Source: Kondoa malvinella (lineage: Eukaryota; Basidiomycota; Agaricostilbomycetes; Agaricostilbales; Kondoaceae). From it: 64,000 nt of DNA. Below are positions 56,991 through 64,000 of this stretch, one piece after another (the stretch's first letter is position 1; each line of letters opens with the position of its first letter). Location: contig BCIM01000007.1 of assembly GCA_039545315.1 (NCBI GenBank), forward strand, positions 274,745-338,744. The letters are read 5' to 3'. Both the position numbers and the translations under genes were made by a program. The notes below the pieces were generated by a model. That model had not been told where the DNA came from. It did not search any database and saw only the letters and a list, made by a program, of their open reading frames with translations.

Positions 56991-58402
56991 CTATGTCAAC
57001 TCCATGCTACAAATAGCGTTTGCCATCCGCGTTCCCAATACCTGATGTCCTTCTTGCGTCGGATGCACTCCATCTATCGTATACTTGTCTGATTTCCAGA
57101 AATCCAGTGCAAGGACTTGGCAATTCGCCTTCACGTCATTCCATTGGCGATATCCCGACGCATTTCAGATGTCCACTCTGCTATATCTCCCTTCTCCGAC
57201 GTCGGCTTTCGTGATAGAGTTAGATTCTGCTTTGCCGCAAGAGCCAGTACAACATACTAAGAGCAGCACATGTTGCAAGCTCGTGATGTACGCGTCTTCT
57301 AGCTTGAGCAGAAAGGCATGGAGCGCGTCAAGATAGTCGCGCACTGAGGCGTCTTGACAATCATTGGTTCCTGCGTCTTTGTGAGTGGGTGCGAACGAAG
57401 CGATCTCGCGGCTTACCTAGGGCTATCACAATCAGCTCTGGGCTTATGTATGAATGGTGTTGCTTTTTGCTCATTGTAGATTGGCCAAAAGGCGATCCCT
57501 GCGCCAATAAGTCAGGCAGAACCAAATCTCCTTGACAAGTCGTGGTTACCTGCCAGAACGATGCCTCCATGTTCATGCAGCCTTCCTTTTTGTAGTCTCG
57601 CAGAGATATGCCAGGATAAGCAACGACTTGTACGTCCAATTTTGCATCCCCGAGCTTTGCGAATTCCCTCTTGCAAACATACGGAAAAGCGCCATGAACA
57701 CCGCCTTTCACAGGTCGTTGTTCGTCGATAGTAATGCCGCAGGAGATAGAATCGCCAATCCAAAGAGTGGGTACCAAAGGTGCATTGGCAGAGGAAGATA
57801 GGGACAGATCCTATTCCTGTATTGAGCATAGATCTCTACTATACAGTGTGACCTACTCCTTGAGTCTCGAAAGCCAGGACTTCGATGACAGACGCTCAAT
57901 CCGCCAGCACGACCTCGACCCTGCTCTCTCGCGATTTTGCACGATCGAGCAGCAACACTTTTGTTTCACCTTGAACATCACAGCTGTAGACTTGCTCATC
58001 GACAGTCCAGACTAGAGTAGGAGTTCCACCGTTGAAGCGATCTTTACGCTCTGACTGAGATCCGCTGAGCAAACAAAGCTTGCCCGATCCATGTACATTG
58101 AAGGAGATGGTCGAGCTGCGCCAGCTGGCAGTAGCAGAGCTGCTCGAGCGTGTCCAGCGACCAGAGTATGATAGCGCAGGGTCGTTTGACGAAATAACAT
58201 CGAAGAGGTCACTCAGGCCAAAGCAAGATGTCCGAAAGCACAGCGCGAGCGGAACAGCTTCGCGAGACCGCAGCCTGCACAATAAGCAGTCGGGTGATTT
58301 CCTTGCGTCACTGGATTGCACAGAGGTTCGATGGTCTTTGCAGTTATACAAACAGACGAACGAAATGTATTTGGGTAGTGATACAGGATGCAATGTTATC
58401 AT
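56991..58402 (-). CDS. SGNH/GDSL esterase with N-terminal beta-sandwich (CE2-like)
   Basis: The C-terminal part has SGNH-fold blocks in order: block I WIGDSISCG (nucleophile Ser), block III ALGTND (intron after ALG), and block V DGVHPTQEGH with the catalytic Asp and His; the stop is at 56991-56993. The N-terminal part (SYSGRWTRSSSSATASWRSS) resembles the beta-sandwich that precedes the SGNH domain in CE2-type acetyl esterases. No signal peptide is seen and the first exon is not defined, so 58402 is only the outer limit. An in-frame TGA at 57896-57898 separates VLAD from ASVIEVLAFETQG in what is otherwise a continuous frame; either a short intron removes it or the gene is damaged. Confidence 0.6.
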
Positions 58403-58476
58403 CTATATACAGGATGTCCGATACTCTAATACTCTAAGATGCAACAACAACGAAGCGGGACGAAATCACTGGAAAT

Positions 58477-61289
<2,813 letters not shown>

Positions 61290-61441
61290 GTTTGCAGGTA
61301 TAAGAGTAGTTGAAGTTAGAGTAAGTGTCGAAGCGAAGACGCTGTTTTGTGACGAGAGAGAAAAAGAGAAAAATCTTCTCAAGGTCCGACCGGCTAAGTT
61401 CGGCTTGCATGACATCCGACGAATGAAGTAATAGTACACTG

Positions 61442-63854
61442 TTATACAGACAAAATGTTCCCTAGGCCTTGCTCTATCGAACCGAACCAAGCCGCTAGGT
61501 CATGGCAGGTCTTTTCCAACTCGGTATGTACTTCGGCTGATGAGCCTAACGACATGTAATCTAATGGCTTAATGGGTTGCACGAGAGGAAAGAGCTCTCT
61601 GTTAGAGAATGATGGTGCTGCAGGTGGTATTGGCGGAGGTAACTTGAGCCCAGGTTTCGCTTCCGCTGGTGCATTCAAACCGATTGACGTCTTGCTTCTC
61701 CATCAGCTGATGCTCATGGAAGAGGAGAGTGGACTGACCTTGCGACCATGCGGTCTATCCGACGTATCAGATGTATTTGTCCCACTTCGACCTTTCCGTC
61801 TCAACGCAGGCGGACTAGCTTTCTCCTGCTCTTGACTAGTATTCGACGGTGCAGAATTCGTAGCAGTCATAGGTGTGCTGCCTGAAGAGCTAAGGTATGC
61901 ATCCTGCGACGGAGCAGTATTGGCTCGACTCCGACTTAGAGCAGGCCGTTTCTCTTCTCCTCGACCGTATTGGACTGTCGGCATTGAAGGCGATGTAGGT
62001 ACGGGTTGATTTTGAACATCAGGAGGGAATCTTGATTCGGTTGGAGTAGGGAAGCTAGGTGAAGTCGGACGAGAATCAGCAGGTGAAGAAGGTCGACGAT
62101 GTTGCGGAGGTGCTTCCAGAGAAGGCGAAGGCGGCATGCCTGCGAGGGAGAATGAGCCATTTGCTCGCGGTAGACCAGGTGCTCGAAGTGTCGTAGGTGA
62201 TGACATGTCTCGATTCGGTAAGGAATCTTCGCGTTTTCTTGCGGTGCGCAGAAAAGGTTCGTCGTCATCGCCATCTTCTGGAAAGTTGGGAATGACTACT
62301 TGAGCTTGTGATGAAGATTGTCGCATGTCCATCGAAGAAGAGGAAATCGGAAAGCCTAAGCCGTATGCATTGGCTGCTGCGTTTGCTGATACGACATTGC
62401 CATCGTCGAACAAACGCATAAGAGGATGGTTGCGAGATGATGCGAGACTTTTCGCTGGTCGTTTAGTGGCATCTATAATGCAATGAGTCTTGTTCAAGAT
62501 TCCTGTTGGTGTGCTCACAATCCAGATCGGTGCCCAGATTCGACCCGCCATAATCGTCTGATGGTATCGGTGACTGTTACCAGTCAGCTCCGCAAACGTA
62601 AGCACATCAGCTCAAGACTCACCCAGTCCCAGCTACTTTCTGACCCAAACTCTCGCGAATCGTCCGTGCTGGCGTTGGACCATAAGCCTTTCACTACAGC
62701 TGGACCAAGTGTTGGGCAGCTTACCTCGGCGAGTCCTCTATCCCAAGCAAAGACTGTCTCACGTTCCCGCTGTTGATCCAATTCCCGTAGCGAGAGATCA
62801 GCTCTCTCAAGTTCACAACCGGTACTTTAGCATGCGCTCTGATCCATTTGCTTTTCAGAAGATCTTCAGCCGACAATCGCTAGCTCCATATGAGCTGAGG
62901 CGCTCGAGATACCAAAGATAAAAATACCTCAGAAGGATTCTCGGTCAAGCAACAAGCCAAGAATTCGCGCATCATGGCAGACCAAGGTTCATTCGGATCT
63001 AATTTAGCTGGAGGGTTGCGCGGAATCATTTGAATTGCTCGAAGAGGCTCATAATTGGAAAAAGGAGGGTTGCCAGTAGCTGTTTCGTAGCATGTTACGC
63101 CTAGTGACCAAATATCGGCTTTCGTGTCGTACATCTTGCTGTCGTCTATGACTTCAGGGGCCATCCAGTAAGGTGTGCCGATGAAGGTTGATCGCTTGTT
63201 TTGAGTCTGTAAAGCTGCTGCGACACCAAAGTCGCAGAGGAGAATCTTGCCCGTTTGCGTCAAGAGAATGTTGGCGGCTGCAATAGCTTGAGACGGGATT
63301 CTGAGTAGCTCGATAAGAGCTTACCTTTGATATCTCGGTGAATGATGCCTTGACGATGCAGATAGGCCAACGCAACCAATGTCTCGCGCATGATGAGCAC
63401 AACATACTTTTCTTCAATCTTGCATGATTTCATCTACTCGCTGATCAGTACGAGCTCTCTCGCCGACCGTAGGACGGACAATGGTACGAATGCTTCCGCC
63501 TGAAGCAAAGTCCATAGCGATCCACAGCTGAGTCTTGTGAAGCCAGCAACCATGATAAGCCGTACAGTTGTTCTTGTCTGCATCGCGTAGAGAGGAGAGC
63601 AAGGCGACTTCCCGTTGTAACTCGGTCAAGTCATCATCTGGAGTGTCCATTTCAATAATCTTAAGCGCGACGACGGTGCCTGTAGCGTTATGCAGCGCTC
63701 TGTAGACGCTTCCATAGGCTCCCTTGCCTACTGGCTCTGCTCTAGTGAAGAGAGAAGTGACTGCCCAAACATGCAAATCAGTTTACGACCTTTGTCCAAA
63801 CTTTGGCGTGGAACTACCTGGAAGCGTCAGCTCCCGTGGGCTGATTATGGTCAT
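61442..63854 (-). CDS. Ste20/GCK-family protein kinase (KIC1/NAK1-like)
   Basis: N-terminal kinase domain from ATG 63854: Gly loop VGKGAYGSVYRA, VAIK-type lysine (VVALKIIEMD), HRDIKAAN (split by an intron after DIK), DFG (LLCDFGVAAAL), and the Ste20 signature GTPYWMAPEV in subdomain VIII. Then come ADIWSLGVTCYE and the C-lobe ending ENPSE-RLSAEDLLK. A long Ser/Pro-rich linker follows. The C-terminus ends with a short helical segment (VHTELEKTCHDLAAWFGSIE) at 61442, joined by an intron with a CAAG acceptor. The layout fits germinal-centre-type kinases of the KIC1/Nak1 group that work in the RAM/MOR morphogenesis pathway; that assignment is by overall layout and not unique residues. Confidence 0.85.
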
Positions 63855-64000
63855 GACATGCAGAAGAGCTTGTAGAAGAGTCCTTTGCGCGTCGTGAAGC
63901 CGTCTCAAAGTGTCAGGTCGAATCAAGCAAAGAAGAGTTCCTCGAGCATTCGCCTATTGTTGTGGCAGCTTGCGCTATGAATGGGCCAGTCATGGGAGCT

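Overview
This is a 64 kb window of nuclear DNA from a fungus, most likely a basidiomycete yeast or dimorphic fungus; I cannot name the species. The grounds are a very high density of short introns (about 40-60 nt, with CTAAC or CTGAC-like branch sites), a compact gene order of about one gene per 2 kb on both strands, and recognisable fungal proteins (VRG4, PAT1, NOP15, DBP2, TIM14, an MCM1-like MADS factor, TRM1). Base composition looks near 50% GC by eye. There are no operons, rRNA genes or CRISPR arrays. I built exon models by joining ORF fragments at GT-AG (occasionally GC-AG) sites; where every exon was traced (pyruvate carboxylase, translin, SRP14, NOP15, MCM1-like) the total length is a multiple of three.

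Layout. 0-8.8 kb: 3' end of a GDP-mannose transporter, a 26-exon pyruvate carboxylase, translin and SRP14. 8.8-16.8 kb: a USP12/46-CreB-type ubiquitin protease, then a decayed region with a frameshifted secreted-protein relic, several short tandem duplications, a repeat fragment and a broken HSP104 copy. 16.8-31.1 kb: an unrecognised large conserved-looking gene, a Ser/Lys-rich nuclear-type protein, PAT1, a mitochondrial aspartate/glutamate carrier, a small hypothetical and a short-chain dehydrogenase. 31.4-43.1 kb: hypotheticals, a secreted Cys-rich protein, a membrane protein, a head-to-head INO80F-like/NOP15 pair, one tRNA gene, a COPI-associated-like membrane protein and a secreted fasciclin protein. 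44.3-54 kb: two small hypotheticals, TIM14, an MCM1-like factor, a zinc-binding/LysM protein, TRM1 and an MFS transporter. 54-64 kb: a second copy of the repeat, small hypotheticals, an SGNH esterase, DBP2 and a Ste20/GCK-type kinase.

The genes are mostly unrelated housekeeping functions and do not form a pathway cluster. The most unusual things are about gene structure. (1) A tRNA-Gly(CCC)-like gene appears to carry, besides a canonical anticodon-loop intron, a 55-nt insertion in its D-loop that looks like one of this genome's spliceosomal introns. (2) DBP2 keeps a roughly ten-fold longer intron at the motif V position known from yeasts. (3) Coding micro-exons of 11-19 nt occur in many genes, including two in a row in translin. 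(4) A HSP104-like gene with intact introns but two in-frame stops and a frameshift is a duplicated pseudogene.
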